From Candidatus Poribacteria bacterium (lineage in GTDB: Bacteria > Poribacteria > WGA-4E > PCPOR2b): DNA of 64,000 nucleotides. Positions 8,635 through 17,075 of this stretch are shown here, one piece after another. The position numbers and the translations under genes were made by a program. The stretch lies in the NCBI GenBank assembly GCA_022826645.1, contig JAJDUM010000024.1, positions 1 to 64,000 of the forward strand. Direction: 5' to 3'. The notes beneath the pieces were generated by a model that saw only the letters and a program-made list of their open reading frames with translations, searched no databases and was not told the origin of the DNA. Position 1 is the stretch's first letter. Each line of letters begins with the position of its first letter.

Positions 8635-11265
8635 ATGACAGGGAGGGAAATCACCAAGCCAAACCACCTCGTTACCGACCTCGAGACCTTGCAACCTGGT
8701 TATGGGAAATTTGTTGCCGAACCACTTGAGCGAGGATTTGGAACGACTATTGGTAACTCGCTAAGACGCGTCTTGCTTTCTTCAATCCAAGGGGCCGCCG
8801 TGATTGCCGTTGCTATTGACGGGGTGAAGCATGAGTTCTCGACGCTGGACGGAATGAAAGAGGATGTCACGCAAGTTCTCCTTAACCTTAAAGAGATTCG
8901 GCTGCGAGTCCATACCGATGATATTGTCACCTTGGCTTTAGCCGCCGAAGGCTCCGGTAACGTTACGGCAGCAGATATCCAGCCCAACGGACAAGTTGAC
9001 ATCATCAATCCAGACCAACATATCGCAACGCTCGACAAGTGTGACGGTTTGAACATGGACATCCAAGTTTGTCGAGGCAGAGGATATGAGTTCGGGGAAG
9101 AACATCTAAACCACAGTCAACAGATCGGAGTTATCCCGGTTGATTCCAAGTTTTCACCAGTCGCAAAAGTCAATTACGCGGTTGAAGAGACACGGGTCGG
9201 ACACATGACGAACTATGACCGGCTTATCTTAGAAGTGTGGACAGATGCGAGTATCACTGCGAAAGAAGCGGTCAACCAAGCCTCGGACATCCTGTTAGAT
9301 CAATTTAGGCTCTTTAGCGATTTTGATGAAACCTATGTCGAGCCAGTTGAAGAAATCGACGAAGAAGAACTTCAGCGTGAGAAATGGCTATCAAAGCCTG
9401 TTGCGGAACTTGAACTTTCAGTACGGTCCGCCAATTGTCTCGAAGCTGCAGAGATCACAACCATCCGAGAACTCGTGGTTAAGACTGAACCGGAAATGTT
9501 GAAATTTCGGAATTTCGGTAGAAAATCCCTGAACGAGATTAAGGACATCCTTTCGGAGATGGGCCTTTCTTTGGGGATGACCCTTGACGACGATAATCGA
9601 CTCAGAAATTTAACTTCAGGATCTTCGACAATCAATCAACCTTTAATACCTACTCAGGCGCGAAAACTACCAGTACAAACTATCGAAAAAAGCAATGAAT
9701 ATCAGCAAGAATTCATGGACAAAAGGGAAAAACAAATTGACAGAAAGCGATTCTCTAATTTGCTTCGTCAACTCAGAAATTTAGTGCCTTCGATTGATCA
9801 ATCGGCTTTGAATACCTGTGAGGAAACATACAGTCAGTTAATAAAGCTGCATCAGACGCTAGACCTTCCAGAGCAAACTACCCAAAAAATAAACGGATAC
9901 CGGCAAAAATTCATAGACGGAAGGCAGAAGCTGATTGACAGAGAACGGTTCTCTAATTTGTCTGCACAGGCTATGAACCCTAATGCAGAAACATGCTTTT
10001 CGCTTCCCAAACTAGACGAGGACGATCTACGGCTTGTAGAAAAGTGGCATAATCTCCCGCGGAATAATCTCGATAGGACATTGTTAATAAAAACCCATAG
10101 CAAGAATCCCAAATTAGGTCGCCTGTTTTCCGCAAGGTCTGCCGAAAAAATAGCCGTGAGTTTTTATGAATATTATAGGAAAAAAGTAAAAGACATTTCG
10201 ATCACACAGATCTACAAAAATAGTAAATGTGACTGGAAGCATTATGACCTAGATGTTGATGGACTTCATATTGATGTCAAGAATTCGCGCCAATCACCGA
10301 AAAATCAGAACAGATATACCGAGCACTATGTTCAAAAAAAATTCAGGGACAGTAAAGAAAGCCAAGATGTAACAATCGGGGGAGTTTTTTCTCCTTATTT
10401 ATGGACATTTGAGCTACTGGATAAGCCTATAGAACATCATCAACGTCGGGAAATCCAATTTATTGGGGAAACAACGTGGAAAAAAATACGGGCATTGAAG
10501 AACGAGTTTCAGGATTCTGTTTATTTTGAAGCACCCAATCCTACGGGCAATTATCTGCTGCCCCCATGGGTATTTGAATATCCCAAATATGTGTACACAG
10601 ATCGCGATAAAACACTAAAGAAGCTAAAAAACTTTCCAAATCTTGATTCATTAAAGGACGGGGGGTTCGAGTTTCATCTGATTCCGGTATGTATTGCGGC
10701 TGGCATAGACTTAGCAGGAATTTTAAGCAACGAAGCTTTAGAAAAATGGGAGCAGCGTTTCTTGAATCAACTCTGTCACGGAATAGTAAAATATGAACTC
10801 TCGCTACCTGTTCTATTTCTTACGATATTAACGCATTTTCTTGATATGTTTCATTCCCACCAAACAGTTTCTTCGTTTAAACCAGACCAATATACAAAAT
10901 TCCTTTTCTATAAAGGATGTGATAAACCTTTAGGGATTTACGATCCGTTGGGAACCATTGAGGCACTTATTGAGGCGTTAGGTATTTTATGGACTGCCGA
11001 CAGGAGATTAACCCGCAAATTTCGTGCTTTTAAGTTAAAGAGCTCTAACATTTTACAGGGCACACTTAATCCAAAGGAGGATTTATGGACAACACTCATT
11101 GCCTATTGTGGAGAATGCGGCAAAGATCCCTTAGTTTTAGGCGAATCAAAACTATGTAAACACCGCAAATTGATCTGCCCTAAGCCAGATTGTAGCTTTT
11201 GTTGTAGGACGTGCAGAGGGGAAGACCAAGTAGAAACACTCGAAAACCCGCAATGGAAGGAGTAG
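8635..11265 (+). CDS. RNA polymerase alpha subunit fused to a nuclease-like C-terminal extension
   Basis: Residues 1-235 are a full alpha N-terminal assembly domain ([29 protein letters not shown]). Residues 255-320 are a full C-terminal DNA- and activator-binding domain ([33 protein letters not shown]-like end). A normal alpha stops near 330; this one continues to 876. The extension holds two copies of a 24-residue helical repeat (353-376 and 419-442), then [17 protein letters not shown] (536-552), which fits a PD-(D/E)xK nuclease core with D540 or D542 and D547/K549, and a tail with cysteines at 825, 828, 841, 848, 853, 856, 857 and 860 that could bind zinc. The extension DNA is visibly AT-richer than the alpha part. 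A strong AGGAGG precedes the ATG. No ribosomal-protein genes adjoin it, unlike ordinary rpoA, so it may be a second alpha. The nuclease call is an inference from motif only. Confidence 0.85.
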   Translation: MTGREITKPNHLVTDLETLQPGYGKFVAEPLERGFGTTIGNSLRRVLLSSIQGAAVIAVAIDGVKHEFSTLDGMKEDVTQVLLNLKEIRLRVHTDDIVTLALAAEGSGNVTAADIQPNGQVDIINPDQHIATLDKCDGLNMDIQVCRGRGYEFGEEHLNHSQQIGVIPVDSKFSPVAKVNYAVEETRVGHMTNYDRLILEVWTDASITAKEAVNQASDILLDQFRLFSDFDETYVEPVEEIDEEELQREKWLSKPVAELELSVRSANCLEAAEITTIRELVVKTEPEMLKFRNFGRKSLNEIKDILSEMGLSLGMTLDDDNRLRNLTSGSSTINQPLIPTQARKLPVQTIEKSNEYQQEFMDKREKQIDRKRFSNLLRQLRNLVPSIDQSALNTCEETYSQLIKLHQTLDLPEQTTQKINGYRQKFIDGRQKLIDRERFSNLSAQAMNPNAETCFSLPKLDEDDLRLVEKWHNLPRNNLDRTLLIKTHSKNPKLGRLFSARSAEKIAVSFYEYYRKKVKDISITQIYKNSKCDWKHYDLDVDGLHIDVKNSRQSPKNQNRYTEHYVQKKFRDSKESQDVTIGGVFSPYLWTFELLDKPIEHHQRREIQFIGETTWKKIRALKNEFQDSVYFEAPNPTGNYLLPPWVFEYPKYVYTDRDKTLKKLKNFPNLDSLKDGGFEFHLIPVCIAAGIDLAGILSNEALEKWEQRFLNQLCHGIVKYELSLPVLFLTILTHFLDMFHSHQTVSSFKPDQYTKFLFYKGCDKPLGIYDPLGTIEALIEALGILWTADRRLTRKFRAFKLKSSNILQGTLNPKEDLWTTLIAYCGECGKDPLVLGESKLCKHRKLICPKPDCSFCCRTCRGEDQVETLENPQWKE

Positions 11266-11268
11266 CGA

Positions 11269-13521
11269 TTGAAGCATTTACGCATCACATTGATATTGAT
11301 CTGTTTGTTTCTGGTTGTTTTGGTAAATCAAGCCACCGCCCAAGATTACACCCAATGGAGTTTACCCGAAGGTGCCAAAGCGCGACTCGGTAAAGGAGAG
11401 ATATCTGGTATTGCCTATTCTCCCGACGGCACCCGTCTGGCGGTTGCTGGGACTATCGGTATTTGGCTCTATGATACGGCGACCTATCAAGAGATGGACC
11501 TGCTCACCGGGCATACAAATTATGTCGGTAGTGTAGCGTTCAGTCCAAATGGACGGACGCTTGCCAGTGGGAGTTGGGACGGTGCTGTTATTCTGTGGGA
11601 TGTCACGACAGGAGAACACAAGCACACCCTCACTGGACATACAAATTATGTCGATAGCATAGCGTTCAGTCCAGATGGAAATACGCTTGCCAGTGGGAGT
11701 TGGGACGGTGCTGTTATTCTGTGGGATGCCATGACAGGTGACCGCAAAAGTACACTCACCGGGCATACCGCAGGGGTTTCAAATCCGGGCGCTAGCGTAG
11801 CGTTCAGTCCAGATGGACATACGCTGGCAAGTAGGGGTTGGGACGGTGCTTATATTGTTATTCTGTGGGATGTCACGACAGGTCAACACAAACACACTCT
11901 CACCGGGCATACGGGTTGGGTCAATAGCATAGCGTTTAGCCCGGATGGACGGACGCTGGCAAGTGGGAGTAGTGACAACACCATCCGTCTGTGGGATACC
12001 GTCACAGAGGAACATAAGCACACCCTCACCGGACATACGGGTTCGGTCAATAGTGTAGCGTTCAGTCCGGATGGAACGCTTGCAAGTGGAAGTTCAGATG
12101 GTACGGTGCTCTTGTGGGATCTCATCCCAAGAGGGGGCACCACTGTGAGTATTTCGCCCTCCCCAGTGTCGTCACCGGCCATTGGAGAACAGTTAACACT
12201 CTCCCTGAACATCGCAGACGGAGAAAACGTGGCGGGCTATCAGGTAACCGTGAGGTTTGACTCCGCTGCCCTCCGTTACGTGGAGAGTGCCAACGGCGAT
12301 TACCTCCCAGCCAATGCATTCTTTGTGCCGCCGGTTGTGGTTGGAAATCGCGTGACACTCGGTGCAACCGCTCTCGCCGGGATTAGCAATGGGGACGGTA
12401 CACTTGCCACCCTCACATTTGAAATCGTTGATGTTAAAGGATCAATCCTTACCCCCTTTGATGTAATTCTCACCAACAGTGAGGGTGAGCCTATGCTGCC
12501 TCCTTTCACTGAGTGGGGGCGAATAGAAGCCACAGGGCTCCTTTCGTCCTCGGTTGTCAGCGTTACACCCGCTCGGGTACTGTCCCCGGCTATTGGCGAA
12601 CAACTTGTTTTTAATGTTGACATTGTGGGTGGTAAAGACATAGCAGAGCATCAACTCACTTGGGAATTTGACCGCACAGTACTCAGGCATATCTCTACTA
12701 GTCAGGAAGATTATCTCGCCGGTGGGATTGGCAATGGTGATGGCAGATTGATGACTGGGGACTTTGAAGTCCTCGCTGTCAAAGCCTCAACTGTGAGCGT
12801 CTCTGGATACCTTATTGCCTCAAATGGACTTCGTTCTATTCCTACTTTTGAAAGCGCAGAGGTAGTTGTACCCCTTCTGGGAGATGTAAACCGCGATGGC
12901 ATGGTGAACATCTTGGATTTGACATTGGTTGCCTCAAGTTTCAATCAGCAAGTCTCTGCGGAGGGAAATCCGGCAGATGTCAACGGGGATGGCGTTGTGA
13001 ATATTGTTGACCTTGCCAAGGTTGCAGGTGCACTCGGTAACACGGGAGCAGCGCCTAGCGCTCAGCCGGAGGCACTTACAATGCTCACCACCACCGATGT
13101 GCACGGTTGGCTCACCCAAGCACAGAACCTAGACCTAACAGATGCAACATTGCAAAGAGGTGTTATCTTCCTTGAACAACTCCTCGCAGCGTTGACTCCG
13201 AAAGAGATGGCGTTGTTGCCCAATTATCCAAACCCGTTTAACCCAGAGACATGGATTCCGTATCACCTCGCTCATGATGCGGATGTAACGCTCACGATTT
13301 ATGACGCAAAAGGCGCGGTGGTACGTCAGTTGAATTTGGGGCATCAACCTGCGGGGTATTACACTGCTCGGACAAAGGCAGCGTATTGGGATGGACGTAA
13401 CAGCTTAGGTGAACCTGTGGGAAGTGGTGTCTACTTCTACCAGTTGCGGGTTGCAAACTCTTGGTCAGAGACCGAAGCAGGTGATTTTTCTGCAACTCGA
13501 AAGATGGTTATTTTGAAGTAG
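11269..13521 (+). CDS. Secreted WD40 / cohesin-like / dockerin protein with C-terminal sorting segment
   Basis: A signal peptide (residues 1-24, ending near NQATAQ) is followed by about six WD40 repeats (40-285; VAFSPDG...LASGS...LWD), two cohesin-like beta domains (290-420 and 425-540), a dockerin-like pair of calcium loops (GDVNRDGMVNILDL and ADVNGDGVVNIVDL, 545-600), and a terminal FlgD-like segment starting LLPNYPNPFNPETWIPYHLA, typical of exported Poribacteria-type proteins. It is probably a surface or extracellular binding protein. The start is TTG 11269 with AAGGAG inside the end of the preceding gene, only 3 bp after its stop, which implies translational coupling to the RpoA fusion. 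Two WD40 repeats are nearly identical at DNA level. Confidence 0.85.
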   Translation: MKHLRITLILICLFLVVLVNQATAQDYTQWSLPEGAKARLGKGEISGIAYSPDGTRLAVAGTIGIWLYDTATYQEMDLLTGHTNYVGSVAFSPNGRTLASGSWDGAVILWDVTTGEHKHTLTGHTNYVDSIAFSPDGNTLASGSWDGAVILWDAMTGDRKSTLTGHTAGVSNPGASVAFSPDGHTLASRGWDGAYIVILWDVTTGQHKHTLTGHTGWVNSIAFSPDGRTLASGSSDNTIRLWDTVTEEHKHTLTGHTGSVNSVAFSPDGTLASGSSDGTVLLWDLIPRGGTTVSISPSPVSSPAIGEQLTLSLNIADGENVAGYQVTVRFDSAALRYVESANGDYLPANAFFVPPVVVGNRVTLGATALAGISNGDGTLATLTFEIVDVKGSILTPFDVILTNSEGEPMLPPFTEWGRIEATGLLSSSVVSVTPARVLSPAIGEQLVFNVDIVGGKDIAEHQLTWEFDRTVLRHISTSQEDYLAGGIGNGDGRLMTGDFEVLAVKASTVSVSGYLIASNGLRSIPTFESAEVVVPLLGDVNRDGMVNILDLTLVASSFNQQVSAEGNPADVNGDGVVNIVDLAKVAGALGNTGAAPSAQPEALTMLTTTDVHGWLTQAQNLDLTDATLQRGVIFLEQLLAALTPKEMALLPNYPNPFNPETWIPYHLAHDADVTLTIYDAKGAVVRQLNLGHQPAGYYTARTKAAYWDGRNSLGEPVGSGVYFYQLRVANSWSETEAGDFSATRKMVILK

Positions 13522-13541
13522 AAAACAGGGGCTAGCTCAGA

Positions 13542-13576
13542 GAAATCGAGTTTTTCGGGAAAACTCGGTTTCTTTG
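13542..13576 (+). terminator. Rho-independent terminator
   Basis: GAAATCGAGTTTT (13542-13554) pairs with GAAAACTCGGTTTC (13559-13572), allowing one G-U pair, and a short T stretch follows. It lies 20 bp after the WD40 gene and would end the RpoA-fusion operon. Confidence 0.7.
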
Positions 13577-13626
13577 TACTATGTCCTAGCATGAGTGAAA
13601 ATCGGACAAACGCATTAAGCACACCA

Positions 13627-13655
13627 TTGCATACAATCGCTGTGGATGTTACAAT
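13627..13655 (+). promoter_or_regulatory. Probable sigma70 promoter
   Basis: TTGCAT (13627-13632) and TACAAT (13650-13655) are 17 bp apart, 50 bp before the dioxygenase start, and follow directly on the terminator of the preceding operon. Confidence 0.5.
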
Positions 13656-13704
13656 AGGGTAGGTCAAAATCGCTATAACTGCTGCTTATAGTAAGGGAGG
13701 TAAT

Positions 13705-14553
13705 ATGGATACTGCATGTTTGGATTATTGCTTGACGCATGAGGAACGGCTCCAATTTGAAAAAAACGGTTTCTTCATTGTTGAAGACGCGTTGCCACCA
13801 AAATTGGTCGATGACCTCAACGCGGTCTTGGACCGGCTTGAGGCGAAATATCGGCCCGAGCAAAATTTGAGTCCCCATGAACGCTGTAACATATTCGACT
13901 TCATCGGAAAGGATGATCTCTTCCTTGAATTACTGGACTGGTATAAGACATTTCCGAAGGTGTGGGGTATCTTGGGCTGGCATATTCAGCTTTATCACTC
14001 GCACTTGGGCATCACGCCACCAGTACCCCCTGAGGAGAGATCTGAGGAGAAGCGTTTGGGATGGCATCAAGATAGTGGGCGTTTGAACAGCGATTTGGAA
14101 AGCAATCCCCGTCCACGAATCTCTCTCAAGATTGGTTACTTTCTCACCGACACAACGATAGAGGGAAGTGGGAATTTCTATGTTCTACCCGGCAGCCACT
14201 TGCGGAACGAGCTTGAGTTGCCTGAAGACGGGGGCTCGAATCCGGAAGAGACAACAGCGGTAAAGGTGCCGCCCGGTACAGCGGTATTCTTTGATCGGCG
14301 GATCTGGCATTCCGCAAGCCCAAATCATTCTGATATCACGCGAAAGGTGCTGTTCTACGGCTATAGCTATCGGTGGCTACGACCAAGAGACAATATGACC
14401 GTTGACCACTATATGGAACGTAGCGATCCTATTCGACGGCAGTTGCTGGGTGCTAGCACAGGTGGATTGGGATACACCTCCCCGAAGGATGAAGACGTGC
14501 CCCTCCGAGACTGGATTGAGGAGCACCTCGGAGAAGATGCGGTTATACCTTAG
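13705..14553 (+). CDS. Phytanoyl-CoA dioxygenase (PhyH) family protein
   Basis: The product is a probable Fe(II)/2-oxoglutarate-dependent hydroxylase. The iron ligands are visible as H121 and D123 in LGWHQDSG and H202 in RRIWHSASPNHSD, with R213 a likely 2-oxoglutarate anchor. At 282 residues it matches the bacterial family. The start has a good ribosome site (AAGGGAGG). It stands alone between a terminator and a convergent lyase gene, separated from the latter by a 28-bp palindrome. The substrate is unknown; members of this family hydroxylate very different small molecules, so the name gives chemistry and not a pathway. Confidence 0.88.
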   Translation: MDTACLDYCLTHEERLQFEKNGFFIVEDALPPKLVDDLNAVLDRLEAKYRPEQNLSPHERCNIFDFIGKDDLFLELLDWYKTFPKVWGILGWHIQLYHSHLGITPPVPPEERSEEKRLGWHQDSGRLNSDLESNPRPRISLKIGYFLTDTTIEGSGNFYVLPGSHLRNELELPEDGGSNPEETTAVKVPPGTAVFFDRRIWHSASPNHSDITRKVLFYGYSYRWLRPRDNMTVDHYMERSDPIRRQLLGASTGGLGYTSPKDEDVPLRDWIEEHLGEDAVIP

Positions 14554-14570
14554 CCGAATTTGTGCCTACA

Positions 14571-14598
14571 GTAGGGAACAACGATCGTTGTTCCCTAC
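14571..14598. repeat. 28-bp perfect palindrome, copy 1
   Basis: The half-site is GTAGGGAACAACGA, followed directly by its exact complement. An identical 28-bp copy occurs at 48958-48985. It lies between two convergent genes, where it might stop transcription from both sides. Confidence 0.85.
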
Positions 14599-14613
14599 AA
14601 CTGCCCACCCCAC

Positions 14614-15522
14614 CTACTTTTGCCAAGTCATCAACGGTTCGAGCTGCGCGAGAATTTCATCCAGATATTTCGAGGAGATATCGTCTAGCGGCATCTGCCC
14701 GTTACGCTTGAGAGGGCAATCGATGATCCCGCGACGATACAAGACCTCCTTGTAACAACCGGGAAGCTGATGTTCAAAAAGGAATAACGGTGCCATCTCT
14801 TTATAGATATAAGTAGACCGTTCTTCGTCGCCTGCCTCTAACGCAGCCCATAAAGCGACCACGACATCAACTACGTGGCTAGCAGGCATTTGCCCCGCAC
14901 TCCCACGCCTATACTCCTCAATCAGATAGCGCCCACCCGCTCCACCGAATACGCCTTTGCATGAACCATCGTTTCCTTCTACTACGTCGGTCAGTTTTAC
15001 TGTGCTTGGCAGCGTCTCTTCCTTGATATAATCGACATGCTCGATCTCCCGACAGAGTTTGAGCAGACACGCTGCTGATAGATTTGACCCGATAGGCGGC
15101 ATGTTGTTCTGAATGAATACCGGCATCTGTGCAGCATCCGAAATGGTTTGGTAGTATTCAAAGACCCCGCTCTCGGAGATGTGATGGATATAAGGTGGCA
15201 TCGCAATGACACCATGTGCGCCAATATCACGTGCATGCTTGGCAAACCCTTCGGCGATCTCTCGTGCCACGCCTGCCACACCGATAATTACCGGTAATTG
15301 ATCCGCGTTCTGCTTAACAAGCATCTCTGACAGCTCAAGTCGTTCTGCATCGCTGAGGGCGGTGAATTCGCTCGCGTTTACTGGATAAACCAAGCCGTGT
15401 GAGCCGCACTCAATACAAAAATCGATCATGCGTTGGAAACTGAGAATATCAATCTCTCGGGTTTCTCGGAATGGGGTAGATGGGATGGTAAATACACCAC
15501 GATAGTTGCTTGAGGTCATCAA
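14614..15522 (-). CDS. DapA/NanA-like class I lyase
   Basis: The 302-residue TIM-barrel protein belongs to the dihydrodipicolinate synthase / N-acetylneuraminate lyase family. The Schiff-base lysine is in VDYIKEETLP (about residue 167). The catalytic tyrosine usually found in an LYNxP segment appears to be glutamine here (PVFIQNNMPP), and the usual GxxGE is VNASEF, so it is unlikely to be the lysine-pathway enzyme. A sugar-acid aldolase or dehydratase role would fit the neighbourhood but is an inference. It follows argC on the same strand after 228 bp that contain a strong hairpin, so the two may be separately transcribed. Confidence 0.85.
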   Translation of the reverse strand: MMTSSNYRGVFTIPSTPFRETREIDILSFQRMIDFCIECGSHGLVYPVNASEFTALSDAERLELSEMLVKQNADQLPVIIGVAGVAREIAEGFAKHARDIGAHGVIAMPPYIHHISESGVFEYYQTISDAAQMPVFIQNNMPPIGSNLSAACLLKLCREIEHVDYIKEETLPSTVKLTDVVEGNDGSCKGVFGGAGGRYLIEEYRRGSAGQMPASHVVDVVVALWAALEAGDEERSTYIYKEMAPLFLFEHQLPGCYKEVLYRRGIIDCPLKRNGQMPLDDISSKYLDEILAQLEPLMTWQK

Positions 15523-15637
15523 ATTCTCCTTGGAGACTTGCGTTATCAGTCGATATTTTGGTCAATGTGGAAGGATCTGTTCGGCGGGGATGGTCATTGC
15601 ATCAGCCTCCGAGTTTGGAGTACAGGATGCGGAGAGT

Positions 15638-15677
15638 ATCCGTGCGACCACTACCGATTGGTAATGGCCGCACGGAT
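15638..15677. repeat. Long hairpin between argC and the lyase gene
   Basis: ATCCGTGCG (15638-15646) pairs with CGCACGGAT (15669-15677); the interior adds CTACC with GGTA, giving a nearly continuous stem around a 4-nt turn. A second, shorter stem with TCCGC and GCGGA arms lies just to the right. This could be a terminator region or a dispersed palindromic repeat. Confidence 0.5.
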
Positions 15678-15750
15678 TTGCAACATGAGAAATCGCTGAT
15701 CCGCCCTTGCGGACAGCTACCTCATTACGGGGTTGATTCGCACGCCCAAT

Positions 15751-16722
15751 TCAACTCGTGCTGTAAGCTGGATCGATGCCGTATAACCGAGGCAATCCGA
15801 GCATAATGTTCATGTTTTCAACCGCTTGGCTAGCGGCACCCTTGCCAAGGTTGTCCTCAAGGGAACAGATATAGGCAAATCCTTCATTAACACGTACTTT
15901 CACGAGCAGTTTATGGGTATCAGCGACATCACGCGTACCCCACTGTTTATCATCCGTATCTTCCACGACGAATACCAAATCCTCTGGTCGGTAGGTATCT
16001 CGGATGGTCTGGCTCAGTTTTTCGGCCGCTACCGCTTCAGAGACGTTCTTTAGTGGTTCTGTCAATTCAACCCTGATGTTCGTGTTGATTCCCCTAAAGA
16101 CTGACTGGAGAACGATCGGTGTAAAATTCACACGAAATCCGGAATATAGCTCCATCTCTGGGATGTGCTTGTGCCTTCTGCCGTAGGCATACGTAATCTC
16201 ATTCGGTACTTCTTCAACATCTTTGCGCGCGCCCGAAATTCCTGATGTAGCTACGATCGTCGCTTCTCCTTGGACGAGCCCCTTGAGTGGTCTTAAAGCC
16301 AGAATAACGCTTGTTGGGTAGCAGCCCGGATTTCCGACTAACCGTGCCTGAGAAATCTGATCCTGCAGCAGGGCTGGCATGCCGTATACCGCTTCGGTTA
16401 GCAATTCAGGCATATAGTCCGCTGACTCGTGGGGGTTAAGTCCAATTCGCGGTGCGTATTCGCTTTCAAAGTCTTCGCGTGGAAATCGGAAAGCACCGCT
16501 CATGTCAATTACTTTCTTTCCAAGCTCAAAAATCGATGGTGCAAACGTCATCGATTCTGGATCTTTCGTGGCAAGAAAGACCAGTTCGCAGGAGTTCAAC
16601 ACTCCTTCTTCTCTTCTTGAATTTTTTCTGAAGCAGATTTCAACCTGATCGTGGTGTTCTAGGACTTTTTCAATCTCTTGGCCCACCATACCGGTGTCGC
16701 CGTATATGCCGATTCTGTACAT
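15751..16722 (-). CDS. argC: N-acetyl-gamma-glutamyl-phosphate reductase
   Basis: The enzyme reduces N-acetyl-glutamyl-5-phosphate to the semialdehyde with NADPH, the third step of arginine synthesis. Residues YGDTGMVGQEI (7-17) form the NADP-binding loop; the catalytic cysteine is C134 in VGNPGCYPTS; the histidine region HKHIPEMEL follows. At 323 residues it is of normal length. ATAAGGAGG precedes the ATG. A consensus promoter and a perfect palindrome lie upstream (16783-16826). No other arg genes are adjacent, so the pathway is scattered in this genome. Confidence 0.93.
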   Translation of the reverse strand: MYRIGIYGDTGMVGQEIEKVLEHHDQVEICFRKNSRREEGVLNSCELVFLATKDPESMTFAPSIFELGKKVIDMSGAFRFPREDFESEYAPRIGLNPHESADYMPELLTEAVYGMPALLQDQISQARLVGNPGCYPTSVILALRPLKGLVQGEATIVATSGISGARKDVEEVPNEITYAYGRRHKHIPEMELYSGFRVNFTPIVLQSVFRGINTNIRVELTEPLKNVSEAVAAEKLSQTIRDTYRPEDLVFVVEDTDDKQWGTRDVADTHKLLVKVRVNEGFAYICSLEDNLGKGAASQAVENMNIMLGLPRLYGIDPAYSTS

Positions 16723-16782
16723 GATCTGCCTCCTTATGTAGATTGTGATTCAAGAACGGTCGGATATTGTGATTAACCCTCA

Positions 16783-16801
16783 TACTTCATACAATGAAGT
16801 A
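16783..16801 (-). promoter_or_regulatory. Operator-like palindrome at the argC promoter
   Basis: TACTTCAT (16783-16790) and ATGAAGTA (16794-16801) are perfect 8-bp arms around a 3-nt spacer. The element overlaps the -10 box and probable start point of the argC promoter, where a repressor would block transcription. It does not have the TGAAT...ATTCA order of known ARG boxes. Confidence 0.5.
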
Positions 16802-16826
16802 TAATCTGTCAATTTTCGAGTGTCAA
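16798..16826 (-). promoter_or_regulatory. Sigma70 promoter for argC
   Basis: On the minus strand TTGACA (16826-16821) and TATACT (16803-16798) are separated by 17 bp, about 75 bp before the argC ATG. Confidence 0.65.
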
Positions 16827-16856
16827 TGTTTTTTTGACCAGCTGCTAACGCAACGC

Positions 16857-16937
16857 CTTCATGTTACAGACCGGATGGGAAGTCCGGTTACTGGTAGCAG
16901 AGATTTCAGAATCCTGATGTTCTGCTAAGGCATGAAG
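16857..16937. other. Three-stem, junction-like element between divergent promoters
   Basis: CTTCATG (16857-16863) pairs with CATGAAG (16931-16937) and closes two further stems: ACCGGA (16870-16875) with TCCGGT (16883-16888) around a 7-nt loop, and TAGCAGA (16895-16901) with TCTGCTA (16921-16927), which has an inner TCAG/CTGA. The layout resembles a compact structured RNA, but it lies outside both predicted transcripts if the promoters at 16798-16826 and 16981-17009 are right. It matches no riboswitch family I recognise. Confidence 0.45.
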
Positions 16938-16980
16938 AAAACCCGATACCAAATCACCATAATCCTTCCCAAGTTTGAGA

Positions 16981-17009
16981 TTGACGTCTTAGCACATTCA
17001 TGCTATTAT
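16981..17009 (+). promoter_or_regulatory. Sigma70 promoter for the aminotransferase
   Basis: TTGACG (16981-16986) and TATTAT (17004-17009) are 17 bp apart and lie 66 bp before the aminotransferase start. Confidence 0.6.
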
Positions 17010-17075
17010 TTCGATCAGTTACAGGTACTGTGAACCGGTAGGTACATCATGTGACAATCAGGAGGAGATTTTTCT

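Noticed and set aside
16857..16937. Known riboswitch (cobalamin, FMN, TPP or purine)
   Set aside because: The loops do not contain the conserved cores of these families, and the position is outside the predicted leaders.
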